Assembly: GCA_945897795.1 (NCBI GenBank)
Contig: CAMDFT010000009.1
Coordinates: 1-61,219 of the forward strand
Length of the DNA: 61,219 nucleotides
Direction of reading: 5' to 3'
From: Limnohabitans sp. Rim8
GTDB lineage: Bacteria > Pseudomonadota > Gammaproteobacteria > Burkholderiales > Burkholderiaceae_C
A program made the position numbers and the translations under genes. The notes beneath the pieces are model-generated. The model ran no database searches and was not told where the DNA came from. It saw nothing but the letters and a program-made list of their open reading frames with translations. Shown here one piece after another: positions 17,489 through 26,112 of this stretch. Each line of letters starts with the position of its first letter. The stretch's first letter is position 1.

Positions 17489-18877
17489 TCAGCCCCGCAT
17501 CAGTGCTTCGATCTCGTCGGCCTTGACCGGCACGCCCCGCGTGATCAACTCACACCCCGTGGCGGTCACGATGGCGTCGTCTTCGATGCGGATACCGATG
17601 TGGTGGAACTGCTCGGGCACGCCGGGCGCTGGGCGCACATACAAGCCCGGCTCGATGGTCAGCACCATGCCCGGCTGCAAGATGCGGCTGGGGCGGTCTT
17701 TGATCAGTTCGCCGCTCAGCGGGTCTTTGCGTTCGCTCACTTGGCCCACCTGCGAAGGCTCGACATAGCTGCCGCAGTCGTGCACATCCATGCCCAGCCA
17801 GTGGCCAGTGCGGTGCATGTAAAACTGAAAATAGCTGCGGTTGGCGATCACGTCTTGCGCGTTGCCCACTTTGTTTTTGTCGAGCAAGCCCACGTCCAGC
17901 AGGCCTTGCGCCAACACGGCCACAGTGGCCTCGTGCGGGTCCACAAAGCGGGCACCAGCCTTGGTGGCCGCCACAGCCGCGTCTTGCGAGGCCAGCACCA
18001 GGTCGTACAAAGCGCGTTGCGGTCCGGTGAATTTTCCGTTGGCCGGGAAAGTGCGGGTGATGTCGCTGGCGTAGCCGTCTAACTCGCAACCCGCATCGAT
18101 CAAGACCAAATCACCGTCCCGGATCGGACCTGCATCGGCGCGGTAATGCAGGATGCAGGCATTGGCCCCGCCCGCCACGATGGAGCCATAGGCCGGGTAT
18201 TGCGAACCGTGTTGGCGGAACTCGTGCAGCAGCTCAGCGTCCAGGTGGTATTCGCGCACCTCTTGGCCCGCACGCAGCATGCTGGCGCTGCGCTGCATGG
18301 CGCGAACGTGGGCGCGGGCGCTGATGGCCGAGGCGCGACGCATGGTGTCTTGTTCGTGCGCGTCTTTGACCAAGCGCATCTCGTCCAGCAAGCTGCACAG
18401 GTCGCTCTGCTGCTCGGGGCACAAAGCGCCGTAACGCACCCGCGCGCGCACCGATTGCAACCAGCCGTTCACCAGACTTTCAAGCCCGGTGTGGATGGCA
18501 AAGGGGTACCAAACCGAGCTGCGGTTTTCCAGCAACTTGGGCATGTGCGCGGCCAACTCGGTCGACGACAGGGCCCGGCTCACACCCAAGGCAGCAGTTG
18601 CGGCTTCAGGCCCCAAGCGGATGCCGTCCCAGATTTCGCGCTCCAGGTCTTTGGGTTGGCAAAACAGCGTGGTCTCGCCATCGGCGGTGATCACCAGCGT
18701 GGCGTGCGGCTCGGTGAAACCCGTCAGGTAATAAAAGTAGCTGTCATGCCGGTACAGGTAATCGCTGTCGCGGTTGCGCTGGCGCTCGGGCGCAGTGGGG
18801 ATGATGGCGATGCCGCCTGCGCCCAATTGGGCAGCCAGGCGGGCACGGCGTTGGGCGTAGAGAGGGTGGGGGCTCAT
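17489..18877 (-). CDS. pepP: Xaa-Pro aminopeptidase PepP
   Basis: PepP removes an N-terminal residue ahead of proline, using two metal ions. The 462-residue protein has the N-terminal AMP_N domain (residues 1-130, with NRDSDYLYRHDSYFYYLTGF) and a C-terminal pita-bread domain. The metal ligands are seen in DAGCELDGYASDITRTFP (two Asp), HRTGHWLGMDVHD (His), TIEPGLY (Glu) and RIEDDAIV (Glu). The length fits E. coli PepP (441 residues). The MOSC gene follows with a 4-bp gap. Upstream lies the higBA pair on the same strand, separated by 85 bp. Confidence 0.96.
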   Translation of the reverse strand: MSPHPLYAQRRARLAAQLGAGGIAIIPTAPERQRNRDSDYLYRHDSYFYYLTGFTEPHATLVITADGETTLFCQPKDLEREIWDGIRLGPEAATAALGVSRALSSTELAAHMPKLLENRSSVWYPFAIHTGLESLVNGWLQSVRARVRYGALCPEQQSDLCSLLDEMRLVKDAHEQDTMRRASAISARAHVRAMQRSASMLRAGQEVREYHLDAELLHEFRQHGSQYPAYGSIVAGGANACILHYRADAGPIRDGDLVLIDAGCELDGYASDITRTFPANGKFTGPQRALYDLVLASQDAAVAATKAGARFVDPHEATVAVLAQGLLDVGLLDKNKVGNAQDVIANRSYFQFYMHRTGHWLGMDVHDCGSYVEPSQVGQVSERKDPLSGELIKDRPSRILQPGMVLTIEPGLYVRPAPGVPEQFHHIGIRIEDDAIVTATGCELITRGVPVKADEIEALMRG

Positions 18878-18962
18878 GTTGGCGTTATAAAAGGGAGAGG
18901 ATGGGATTTGGATGTGGGGTTAAAGATTGGACGGCACAAGCTTTACCCCATGCGTTTTCTGA

Positions 18963-19271
18963 TCACGGTGATCCATTTTGGCTCGCTTGCGCATGCAGCT
19001 TCAGACCCAAAGCACCCATGACTTTCAAAATGGTATCAAAGCCCGGGGCGCGATCACCAGACAAGGCCTTGTACAAGCTTTCGCGAGAAAGTCCGGCATC
19101 GCGTGCCACTTGAGTCATGCCCTTGGCGCGAGCGATGTCGCCCAGGGCTTTGGCAATGAAGGCGGCATCACCATGGGCGTCTTCCATGCAGGCCTCGAGG
19201 TAGGCCGCCATTTCTTCTGGGGTGCGCAGGTGCTCTGCAACGTCATAGCGTGTGGTTGGGGTTGTCGGCAT
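18963..19271 (-). CDS. higA: HigA-type antitoxin (HTH)
   Basis: A 102-residue helix-turn-helix protein of the addiction-module antidote group. The HTH spans about residues 51-75 (GMTQVARDAGLSRESLYKAL), followed by FDTILKVMGALGLKL. This group normally binds the toxin and represses the shared promoter. It starts 2 bp after the toxin stop. The toxin-first order is typical of HigBA. Confidence 0.9.
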   Translation of the reverse strand: MPTTPTTRYDVAEHLRTPEEMAAYLEACMEDAHGDAAFIAKALGDIARAKGMTQVARDAGLSRESLYKALSGDRAPGFDTILKVMGALGLKLHAQASQNGSP

Positions 19272-19273
19272 TT

Positions 19274-19570
19274 TTAGTCCTTGAGGTTTTTCGCCAGCTT
19301 CAATGCGGTTTTGATGTCTGCGCTCTGGCTGGATTTGTCACCCCCAGCCAAAAGAATCACGATTTCGCGTCCGTTCTGGGTGAAGTACACCCGGTAACCA
19401 GGGCCAAAATGCATCCGCAATTCGCAGACCCCATCACCAACAGGCTTCACATCACCGGGATGGCCGGCCGCTAGACGCTCTATCCTGACCAAGATGCGAG
19501 CGCGACCCGTCAAATCGTTCAGCCCATCGATCCAGCGCGCATAAACATCGGTTTTACGAATCTGGAACAT
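19274..19570 (-). CDS. higB: HigB/RelE-type toxin (Gp49-like)
   Basis: A 98-residue toxin of the RelE superfamily, the phage-derived Gp49-like group that pairs with HigA antidotes and cleaves mRNA on the ribosome. Recognisable parts are RIERLAAGHPGDVKPVGDGV, ELRMHFGPGYRVYF and IVILLAGGDKSSQ, with the basic C terminus KTALKLAKNLK. The ATG at 19570 has no Shine-Dalgarno sequence. A strong promoter upstream predicts transcription starting on the A of this ATG, so the mRNA may be leaderless. It follows murU by 48 bp on the same strand. Confidence 0.9.
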   Translation of the reverse strand: MFQIRKTDVYARWIDGLNDLTGRARILVRIERLAAGHPGDVKPVGDGVCELRMHFGPGYRVYFTQNGREIVILLAGGDKSSQSADIKTALKLAKNLKD

Positions 19571-19576
19571 ACTTGG

Positions 19577-19604
19577 AGTGTAGCCATGTGGCTACTTGTG
19601 TCAA
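19577..19604 (-). promoter_or_regulatory. higBA promoter with an operator-like inverted repeat in its spacer
   Basis: On the minus strand, TTGACA (19604-19599) is followed after 16 bp by TACACT (19582-19577), a near-consensus sigma-70 promoter. An inverted repeat, GTAGCCA-TG-TGGCTAC (19580-19595), with perfect 7-bp arms, fills the spacer and touches the -10. A repressor bound there would block RNA polymerase, so it is a good candidate for the HigA operator. Counting from the -10 puts +1 at about 19570, the first base of the toxin ATG. Confidence 0.75.
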
Positions 19605-19618
19605 TGTGTGAATCCTAT

Positions 19619-20395
19619 TCAGGCATTCAGTTGCGCCAGCCGCTCAGGGGTGCCCACATCGGTCCAGTCGCCCGCATACACCTCGCCGGACACTTGGCCC
19701 CGGTCCATCGCCGCGCGCAGCAGGGGTGCCAGCGCCAGCGCCACGCCCTCGGGGTTGCCAGGGGGCAGGCCGCAGTCGGCAAAAAAGGCTTTTTTGTACA
19801 GCGCAACGGTGCTGAAGGTGTATGCGCAGCCGGGGCTGCCTTTGGGCAGGTTGAGCACCTGGCCCGCAGCCGACAGGCCAAAGTCACCGCCCGGGTTGTG
19901 TGCAGGGTTGGGCACCAGCCACAAGTGGGCCAGCGCAGTGCTGGCGCTAAAACATGCGACGGCCTGTTGCGTGAACTCCAAATCGGGGGCAAACACATCG
20001 CCCGCCAACACCCAGAACACCTCATCGAGCTGCGGCAATGCCCGCACAATGCCGCCTGCGGTTTCCAGCGCGTGGCCAAAGTCCTGGCCTTCATGCGAAT
20101 AGCGGATCTGAACTTCTGGCACGCCGGGCCATTGGATGTGCTCACCCAAGCTCGCCGGAAACTGCTCGCCCAACCAAGCGGTGTTGACCAGCTGTTGCAC
20201 AAAGTCGCCCCGGGCCAGGGCCTGCATGGGCCAGTGCAACAGCGGCTGGCCGCGCACGCGCAGCAAGGGTTTGGGCGTCTGGTCGGTCAAGGGGCGCATG
20301 CGCTCGCCTCGTCCGGCGGCCAGCACCATGGCCTGGGCAGGTGGCTTGGCGATGAGCGAGGGCGCTTGTGATGGGGGGGCAAATGAAGTCGGCAT
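19619..20395 (-). CDS. murU: N-acetylmuramate-1-phosphate uridylyltransferase MurU
   Basis: A 258-residue nucleotidyltransferase that makes UDP-MurNAc from MurNAc-1-phosphate in the AmgK-MurU recycling route. The nucleotide-binding loop is MVLAAGRGERMRPLT followed by TPKPLL; the metal-binding Asp is in VLAGDVFAPD, and GDWTDVGTPERL ends the catalytic domain. The start at 20395 gives a 22-residue lead before the loop; a 54-residue longer version was rejected because it has no supporting signal. In pseudomonads murU adjoins amgK; here they are 11 kb apart on the same strand. It diverges from the Rieske gene. Confidence 0.88.
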   Translation of the reverse strand: MPTSFAPPSQAPSLIAKPPAQAMVLAAGRGERMRPLTDQTPKPLLRVRGQPLLHWPMQALARGDFVQQLVNTAWLGEQFPASLGEHIQWPGVPEVQIRYSHEGQDFGHALETAGGIVRALPQLDEVFWVLAGDVFAPDLEFTQQAVACFSASTALAHLWLVPNPAHNPGGDFGLSAAGQVLNLPKGSPGCAYTFSTVALYKKAFFADCGLPPGNPEGVALALAPLLRAAMDRGQVSGEVYAGDWTDVGTPERLAQLNA

Positions 20396-20518
20396 CCCCG
20401 GATGTTGCCACGGCCGCAGGCGCTCTCGGGACATCCCTGGCCAAATGCCGCGCCCTAAACTTCGGTGTGCAGGCCGTTCGCAGCGGACGAGCCAGGCCGC
20501 CTCCAGGAGACAGACCCC

Positions 20519-21613
20519 ATGACACGCCCCCCCATCAGCGTCATCAGCGCCGCACAAAACGCCTCACAGCGTCTGGCCGATCGCCACACCCCTTTTGTCA
20601 TGAACGACTGGTACGTGGCCGCCTTTGGCGAGGAGATCAAGGGCCAACTGCTGGCCCGCACGTTGCTGGGTCGCCGTTTGGTGTTTTACCGCGCCAGCGA
20701 CGGGCGCGTGGTGGCGCTGGAAGACCGCTGCCCGCACCGCTCCATGCCGCTGTCGGCGGGCACGCTGGAGCAAGACACCATCGTCTGCGGCTACCACGGC
20801 CTGCGTTTCAACACCGAAGGCGACTGCATCGAGGTGCCCTCTCAGTCAAGCTGCCCCTCCAACATGGGCATCCGGGCCTACCGCACCCTTGAACGCGGCG
20901 CGGTGGTCTGGATCTGGATGGGTGATGCCGAGCAGGCCGATGCGTCCAAACTGCCCGCGCAAGACTGGATGGCCGACGCCCAGTGGGAGCGCTCGCAAGG
21001 CTATCTGAGTTTGCAGGCCAACTATGTGCGCCTGCATGAAAACCTGCTGGACCTGACGCATTTGAGCTTCTTGCACGCCAAAAGTTTTGGCACGCCCGAT
21101 TACGCCAAGGCCGCGTTTGAAACGGAAATCGGCGATGGCCAATTTGCCTTGCTGCGCAACGTGGTGCCGACCACGCTGCCGCCCGTGTGGGGCGTGCCCA
21201 CCGGCCTGACGGGTCAGGGCCAGGCGGCCCGCATCGTGCGTTCCGAGTTCCGCAGTTTGGGCCTGCACGAGGTGTCGGTGCTGTTTTACGACTGCCACCT
21301 GCCCGAAACGCAGCGGCCGCAGTTTCGCATCCGCACCGCGCACATGCCCACGCCCGAGACCGCCACTAGCACGCATTACTTCATCGTGCACGGACGAGAC
21401 TTTGCGCTGGACGATCCAGACACAACCCGATTCATGCACGATCAGCTGTTTGTGGCTTTTCAGGAAGACGTGGACGGCTTGGCGCTGCAAGAACTTGCCC
21501 TGGCCAGCACGCCCGCTGAAGATTTGTACGAATTCTCAGTCGCTGCCGACGCCCCGGCGGTGGCCATGCGCCGCTATGTGTTGGCGCGCCAGCAAAAAGA
21601 AGCCAAGGCCTGA
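20519..21613 (+). CDS. Rieske-type ring-hydroxylating / O-demethylating oxygenase (VanA-like)
   Basis: A 364-residue oxygenase alpha subunit. The Rieske [2Fe-2S] site is CPH at 71-73 and CGYH at 90-93 (C-x-H-x16-C-x2-H). The mononuclear iron site is NLLDLTHLSFLH (Asp177, His180, His185). The layout and length match the VanA group of single-component oxygenases that demethylate vanillate or related aromatics. An AGGAG site precedes the ATG by about 10 nt. No ferredoxin-reductase partner is adjacent, so electrons must come from a distant gene. The substrate is unknown. Confidence 0.88.
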   Translation: MTRPPISVISAAQNASQRLADRHTPFVMNDWYVAAFGEEIKGQLLARTLLGRRLVFYRASDGRVVALEDRCPHRSMPLSAGTLEQDTIVCGYHGLRFNTEGDCIEVPSQSSCPSNMGIRAYRTLERGAVVWIWMGDAEQADASKLPAQDWMADAQWERSQGYLSLQANYVRLHENLLDLTHLSFLHAKSFGTPDYAKAAFETEIGDGQFALLRNVVPTTLPPVWGVPTGLTGQGQAARIVRSEFRSLGLHEVSVLFYDCHLPETQRPQFRIRTAHMPTPETATSTHYFIVHGRDFALDDPDTTRFMHDQLFVAFQEDVDGLALQELALASTPAEDLYEFSVAADAPAVAMRRYVLARQQKEAKA

Positions 21614-21626
21614 GACGCCGCCGGTT

Positions 21627-22505
21627 TCAGGCGTGCGCGCTTGGGTTGAGTGCACCCATGGCCTCGCCCATCACGATGGGGCGGGCCGGTGTCCAGTCGG
21701 GGTTGAACTGCATCACCCCGCTCGGGAACAGCATCACCACCGTGGAGCCAAGCAAAAAGCGCCCCATTTCTTCGCCTTGCGCCAAGGTGATGTTGCCCAT
21801 CTCGTAGGTCCATTCGCGCACCGTGCCCGGGCGCGGCGGGTTGACCACGCCGTGCCACACGGTGGCCATGCTGCCCACGATGGTCGCCCCCACCAGCACC
21901 ATCACAAAGGGGCCGCGCTCGCCCTCAAACACGCACACCACCCGCTCGTTGCGGGCAAACAGGCCGGGCACGCCGCGTGCGGTGGTGGGGTTGACCGAAA
22001 ACAGGTCGCCTGGCACGTAAACCATGCGCGTCAGGCGCCCCGCGCAAGGCATGTGGATGCGGTGGTAGTCGCGGGGGCTGAGGTAGAGCGTGGCAAATTC
22101 GCCGTCTTGAAACTGCGCCGCCAGCGCTGCATCGCCACCGACCAAAGTGCGGGTGCTGTAGCTGTGGCCTTTGGCCTGAAACACCTGGTCGCCTTCAATC
22201 GGGCCGCACTGGCTGATGGCCCCATCCACCGGGCTGACATGCGCCGCAGTGGCCAATGGGCGAGCGCTGGCTTTGAGCGGGCGCGTGAAAAATTCGTTGA
22301 AGCTCTTGTAGCTGGCCGTGTCGGGGTTGGCGGCCTCCATCATGTTCACGTTGTAGCGCTTGACAAACCAGTTGATGATGCCCGTGGTCACGCCGCCCCA
22401 CTGGCTGCCCGCGACCCAGCCCGCAAAGGCGGTCAGGGCTTGTTTGGGCATCAGGTACTGCGGCAAGACCGCCAGGCGGTCCGAAAAAGAGGGGGAACTT
22501 GACAT
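21627..22505 (-). CDS. psd: Phosphatidylserine decarboxylase proenzyme
   Basis: Psd makes phosphatidylethanolamine at the inner membrane. The 292-residue precursor carries the self-cleavage motif LGST (in FLLGSTVVML), where the Ser becomes the pyruvoyl group. Other family marks are FNEFFTRPLK, SPVDGAI, YLSPRDYHRIHMPCAG and GATIVGSM. The gene converges on the Rieske gene with 13 bp between stops and diverges from the ABC exporter across 93 bp. Confidence 0.96.
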   Translation of the reverse strand: MSSSPSFSDRLAVLPQYLMPKQALTAFAGWVAGSQWGGVTTGIINWFVKRYNVNMMEAANPDTASYKSFNEFFTRPLKASARPLATAAHVSPVDGAISQCGPIEGDQVFQAKGHSYSTRTLVGGDAALAAQFQDGEFATLYLSPRDYHRIHMPCAGRLTRMVYVPGDLFSVNPTTARGVPGLFARNERVVCVFEGERGPFVMVLVGATIVGSMATVWHGVVNPPRPGTVREWTYEMGNITLAQGEEMGRFLLGSTVVMLFPSGVMQFNPDWTPARPIVMGEAMGALNPSAHA

Positions 22506-22598
22506 GAAGGGGCCGCAAGCGCGGTGCAGGATAAGGCCCTGATTTTATCGGTCACCCGCAAACCTGCTCAGGCATGCGGTCACGGGCACAATCCGGGC

Positions 22599-23528
22599 AT
22601 GAACACCCCCTTGCTATCGGTCGAACATCTGGTCAAGCGCTACGGCGACGCCACGGTGGTCAATGACCTGTCTTTCCACATTGAGCCCGGCGAATGCCTT
22701 GGCGTGATCGGCCCCAACGGTGCGGGCAAAACCACCACGCTGCGCATGTGCCTGGGCTTGTCTGAGCCGAGCAGCGGGGAGATCCGCTACTTCGATGGTC
22801 TGCAAATGCCGGGTGATGCCCTTGCCATCAAGGCCCGCCTGGGCGTTGTGGCGCAATCGGACACGCTGGACCCGGACTTCACTTCGGAAGAAAACCTGTT
22901 GGTGTTTGGCCGGTACTTCGGCATACCCGACGCCGTGATCCGCGAACGTATTCCGCAACTGCTGGAGTTCGGCGCGCTGAGCCACAAGGCCAAAGCCAAA
23001 CCGGGCGAGTTATCGGGCGGCATGAAGCGACGCCTGAGCTTGTCGCGCGCCCTCATCAACCACCCGCAGCTCTTGATGCTGGACGAGCCCACCACGGGCC
23101 TCGACCCACAAGCGCGGCACCTGATGTGGGAGCGGCTGCAGCTGTTGCTGCAAGAAGGTAAATCCATCTTGCTCACCACCCATTTCATGGACGAGGCCGA
23201 GCGCCTGTGCGGACGCCTGTTGGTGCTGGACCAAGGCCGCAAGATCGCCGAGGGCAAACCCCGCGACTTGATTGCGGAGCATCTGGAGCCCGAGGTGGTG
23301 GAAGTGTTTGGCCAAGGCGCGGTGGCGCTGGCGCAAGAGGCGGGCTTGAAAGCCCTGGCAGGCCGGGTCGAGGTGAGTGGTGAAACCGTTTTCTTCTACA
23401 CCCAAGACAGCCGTGCCTTGATGCATGCACTGGAGGCCTGGCCCACGCTGCGCACGTTGCACCGCCCTTCTAATTTGGAAGACCTGTTTTTGAAGTTGAC
23501 CGGACGCCAGATTCGGGAAGAGGGCTGA
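22599..23528 (+). CDS. ABC-2 type exporter ATP-binding protein (NodI-like)
   Basis: A 309-residue ATPase with Walker A GPNGAGKTT, signature LSGGMKRRLSLSRAL, Walker B LLMLDEPTTGLD and H-loop TTHFMDEAERL. The order and C-terminal extension match the NodI/DrrA group, which drives export of lipid-like molecules or drugs. The ATG at 22599 is in-frame inside a longer open frame; the upstream 25 residues look non-native. Its partner permease follows after 2 bp. The export substrate is unknown and no nod genes are nearby. Confidence 0.92.
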   Translation: MNTPLLSVEHLVKRYGDATVVNDLSFHIEPGECLGVIGPNGAGKTTTLRMCLGLSEPSSGEIRYFDGLQMPGDALAIKARLGVVAQSDTLDPDFTSEENLLVFGRYFGIPDAVIRERIPQLLEFGALSHKAKAKPGELSGGMKRRLSLSRALINHPQLLMLDEPTTGLDPQARHLMWERLQLLLQEGKSILLTTHFMDEAERLCGRLLVLDQGRKIAEGKPRDLIAEHLEPEVVEVFGQGAVALAQEAGLKALAGRVEVSGETVFFYTQDSRALMHALEAWPTLRTLHRPSNLEDLFLKLTGRQIREEG

Positions 23529-23530
23529 TC

Positions 23531-24337
23531 ATGAGTCAAATCCAAAACAACATCTGGGCCGCACCCCGCCTGTCCATGCGCTGGTGGCCTGTGTTTTTGC
23601 GCAACTGGCTGGTCTGGAAAAAGCTGGCCATCCCCAGCCTGGTGGGCAACATCGCCGAGCCGCTCATGTGGTTGGTGGCGTTTGGCTATGGCATGGGCGC
23701 GCTCATCGGGCAGGTCGAGATGGGCGGCGAAAAGGTGCCCTACATTTTGTTTTTGGCCAGCGGCAGCATCTGCATGAGCGCGATGAACGCAGCCACCTTT
23801 GAGGCGCTGTACTCGGCGTTTTCGCGCATGCATGTGCAAAAAACCTGGGACGGCATCATGAACGCCCCGGTGCGATTGGACGATGTGGTGTTGGCCGAAA
23901 TGCTGTGGGCCGCGTTCAAAGCGCTGTTCAGCGTCACGGCCATTTTGCTGGTGATGCTCGCTTTGGGCATCAGCCACAGCTGGAAGCTGCTGGTGGCCTG
24001 GCCCGTGCTGCTGGGTGTGGGCATCACCTTCAGCTGCATGGCGCTGATTTTCAACGCGCTGGCCAAGGGTTACGACTTTTTCACTTACTACTTCACCTTG
24101 TTCCTCACGCCCATGATGTTCCTCTCGGGCATCTTTTTTCCGCGTGAGCAACTGCCCAGCTTCGTGCGCGTGATCGCCGACTGGTTGCCGCTGTCGGTGG
24201 CGGTGGATTTGGTGCGCCCGATGTTCTTGGACCGCTGGCCTGACGAGCCTGTGCGTCTGGTGGGGGTGCTGGCGGCGTTTGCGGGGGTGTCGTTTTGGGT
24301 GGCGCTGGCGCTGACGAGGAAGCGGTTCAGGAGTTGA
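23531..24337 (+). CDS. ABC-2 type exporter permease (NodJ-like)
   Basis: A 268-residue membrane protein with about six transmembrane helices, including EPLMWLVAFGYGMGALIG, SVTAILLVMLALGI and FLTPMMFLSGIFFPREQLP. The last stretch is the conserved ABC-2 motif of the NodJ/DrrB type. The gene forms a two-gene exporter with the preceding ATPase (2-bp gap). A 154-bp gap then separates it from the dehydrogenase gene. Confidence 0.92.
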   Translation: MSQIQNNIWAAPRLSMRWWPVFLRNWLVWKKLAIPSLVGNIAEPLMWLVAFGYGMGALIGQVEMGGEKVPYILFLASGSICMSAMNAATFEALYSAFSRMHVQKTWDGIMNAPVRLDDVVLAEMLWAAFKALFSVTAILLVMLALGISHSWKLLVAWPVLLGVGITFSCMALIFNALAKGYDFFTYYFTLFLTPMMFLSGIFFPREQLPSFVRVIADWLPLSVAVDLVRPMFLDRWPDEPVRLVGVLAAFAGVSFWVALALTRKRFRS

Positions 24338-24500
24338 AGACACCTAAGCCTGTGCGCCGAGCCGCCTTGGTTCAGCCGGATCGTCGCACCACTCGATGAC
24401 TTGTCATGCCGCCGTCGGGTCAAAGAAGTCCACCCCTTGCCTTGTTCGGCCCCGTTAAGATCATTCCTTTTGAGTTTCCCACTTTGAAGGCATGAAGAAC

Positions 24501-25349
24501 ATGAGCATCCAAACCGTAGGCATCATTGGCGCAGGCACCATGGGCCATGGCATCGCACAGGCTTGTGCGGTGTCGGGCATTCAGGTGGTGATGGTCGATA
24601 TTTCGGACGCGGCCGTGGCCAAGGGTCTGGCCAGCGTGGCCAAGAGCCTGGACCGCTTGGTCAGCAAAGAAAAAATCAGCGAAGCCGACAAGGCCGCAGC
24701 GCTGGCCCGCATCCAGGGCTCCAGCAACTACGACGACCTGAAAAGTGCCCAATTGGTCATCGAAGCCGCCACCGAAAACCACGAACTCAAGGTCAAGATC
24801 TTGAAGCAATTGGACGGCCTGCTGGCCCCCAACGTGATCATCGCGTCCAACACCTCGTCGATCTCGATCACCCAGCTGGCTGCCGCCACGCAGCGCGCTG
24901 ACCGCTTCATCGGCATGCACTTCTTCAACCCCGTGCCCATGATGGCGCTGGTCGAAATCATCCGTGGCTTGCAGACCAGCGACGCCACGCACGACGCCGT
25001 ACACGACATGGCGCTGGCCCTGGGCAAGACGCCCATCACCGTCAAGAACGCCCCCGGCTTTGTGGTCAACCGCATTTTGGTGCCCATGATCAACGAGGCC
25101 TTTTTTGTGCTGGGCGAGGGCCTGGCAGAAGCCGAAGCCATTGACGCGGGCATGAAGCTCGGCTGCAACCAGCCCATTGGCCCGCTGGCGCTGGCCGACA
25201 TGATCGGCCTCGATGTGTGCCTGGCCGTGATGGAGGTTTACCTCAAGGAATTTGGCGACAGCAAGTATCGCCCCAGCCCGCTGTTGAAGGAAATGGTGGC
25301 TGCTGGCCGTTTAGGCCGCAAGACTGGGCAGGGCGTTTACCAGTACTGA
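24501..25349 (+). CDS. hbd: 3-hydroxybutyryl-CoA dehydrogenase
   Basis: A 282-residue NAD(P)-dependent enzyme that interconverts acetoacetyl-CoA and 3-hydroxybutyryl-CoA, used in fatty acid or phenylacetate breakdown and in short-chain metabolism. The dinucleotide fold starts at IGAGTMGHGIAQA. The active-site His-Glu pair lies in RFIGMHFFNPVPMMALVEII, and KNAPGFVVNRIL opens the C-terminal domain. Two in-frame ATGs exist, at 24492 and 24501. GAAGG lies only 1 nt from the first but 10 nt from the second, so I prefer the second. It stands alone. Confidence 0.94.
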   Translation: MSIQTVGIIGAGTMGHGIAQACAVSGIQVVMVDISDAAVAKGLASVAKSLDRLVSKEKISEADKAAALARIQGSSNYDDLKSAQLVIEAATENHELKVKILKQLDGLLAPNVIIASNTSSISITQLAAATQRADRFIGMHFFNPVPMMALVEIIRGLQTSDATHDAVHDMALALGKTPITVKNAPGFVVNRILVPMINEAFFVLGEGLAEAEAIDAGMKLGCNQPIGPLALADMIGLDVCLAVMEVYLKEFGDSKYRPSPLLKEMVAAGRLGRKTGQGVYQY

Positions 25350-25494
25350 GCTTGCTTTGTTGCGGGTTTATCGGGTTCAAACCCCTCGGTGCTGTAGGGC
25401 GCGCGTTAAAGGCATCACGTCCGTTGCGGGTCAAGAATGCCTTTTTTGCGCGCCGGCCCTTGTGCCCACCATCGGATCACGGCTTTGCAAGGAC

Positions 25495-26112
25495 TCAGTG
25501 ACTTTTGTTCTCCTGCACATCCGCCACGCGCAGGAACAGAGCGCTTGAGAGAGGGGCAGTGGGGGTGCCTTGATGCGTTGCCGAGCCCATGTCGAATGCA
25601 CCGGAGTGGTCTGGTTGAGGGTTTTTCAAGCGTTCGCCAGCCCTTGTGGTTTTCAGCAGGTGCAGTTGTGCAGTCGGCGTGGGGACAGCGCGCACCATCA
25701 CGCGACCTTGCAGTATTTCTAACCAATCCGTGCCCAAAAACTCGGCCACCCTTTGAGCCGCCTTCATGCGAAGGCCAGGGGTGTAAAACAGAGTGTCTTT
25801 TCCAGTTTCGAGTTCGTACAACTGCCGAACCGAGATGCAAGCTTTGGATGCCACAACACAAGCTTCCAGCCCTTTATGGATGCGCAAGCGCCGCAACACA
25901 CAGCCAAAGGGATCATCCGTGTCTGAATTTTGATCGCCGATGAAAGTCTCAAGGTTCTTGTTGGCTTGCAACAAATGGCGCTGGATGTGCAGGGAGCTCA
26001 CCGGTTTAAGCACCGTTGAGCGGCCACCCTCACTCGGTATTTCTACGGTCGGGCGCGCTTCTTTGAGGGCTATTTTGCCGAGCTGAAAATGAGATTTGAT
26101 GAGGGGCTTCAT
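25495..26112 (-). CDS. HTH-domain protein of unknown role
   Basis: A 205-residue protein. Residues 68-130 look like an Xre/RodZ-type helix-turn-helix: GCVLRRLRIHKGLEACVVAS, then CISVRQLYELETG and GLRMKAAQRVAEFLGTDW. The N-terminal 60 residues and the C-terminal tail (rich in Thr, Pro and Ala) have no recognised domain. There is no transmembrane segment. It probably binds DNA as a regulator, but no target can be named. The start at 26112 is followed upstream by an AT-rich region without a Shine-Dalgarno sequence. Confidence 0.7.
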   Translation of the reverse strand: MKPLIKSHFQLGKIALKEARPTVEIPSEGGRSTVLKPVSSLHIQRHLLQANKNLETFIGDQNSDTDDPFGCVLRRLRIHKGLEACVVASKACISVRQLYELETGKDTLFYTPGLRMKAAQRVAEFLGTDWLEILQGRVMVRAVPTPTAQLHLLKTTRAGERLKNPQPDHSGAFDMGSATHQGTPTAPLSSALFLRVADVQENKSH

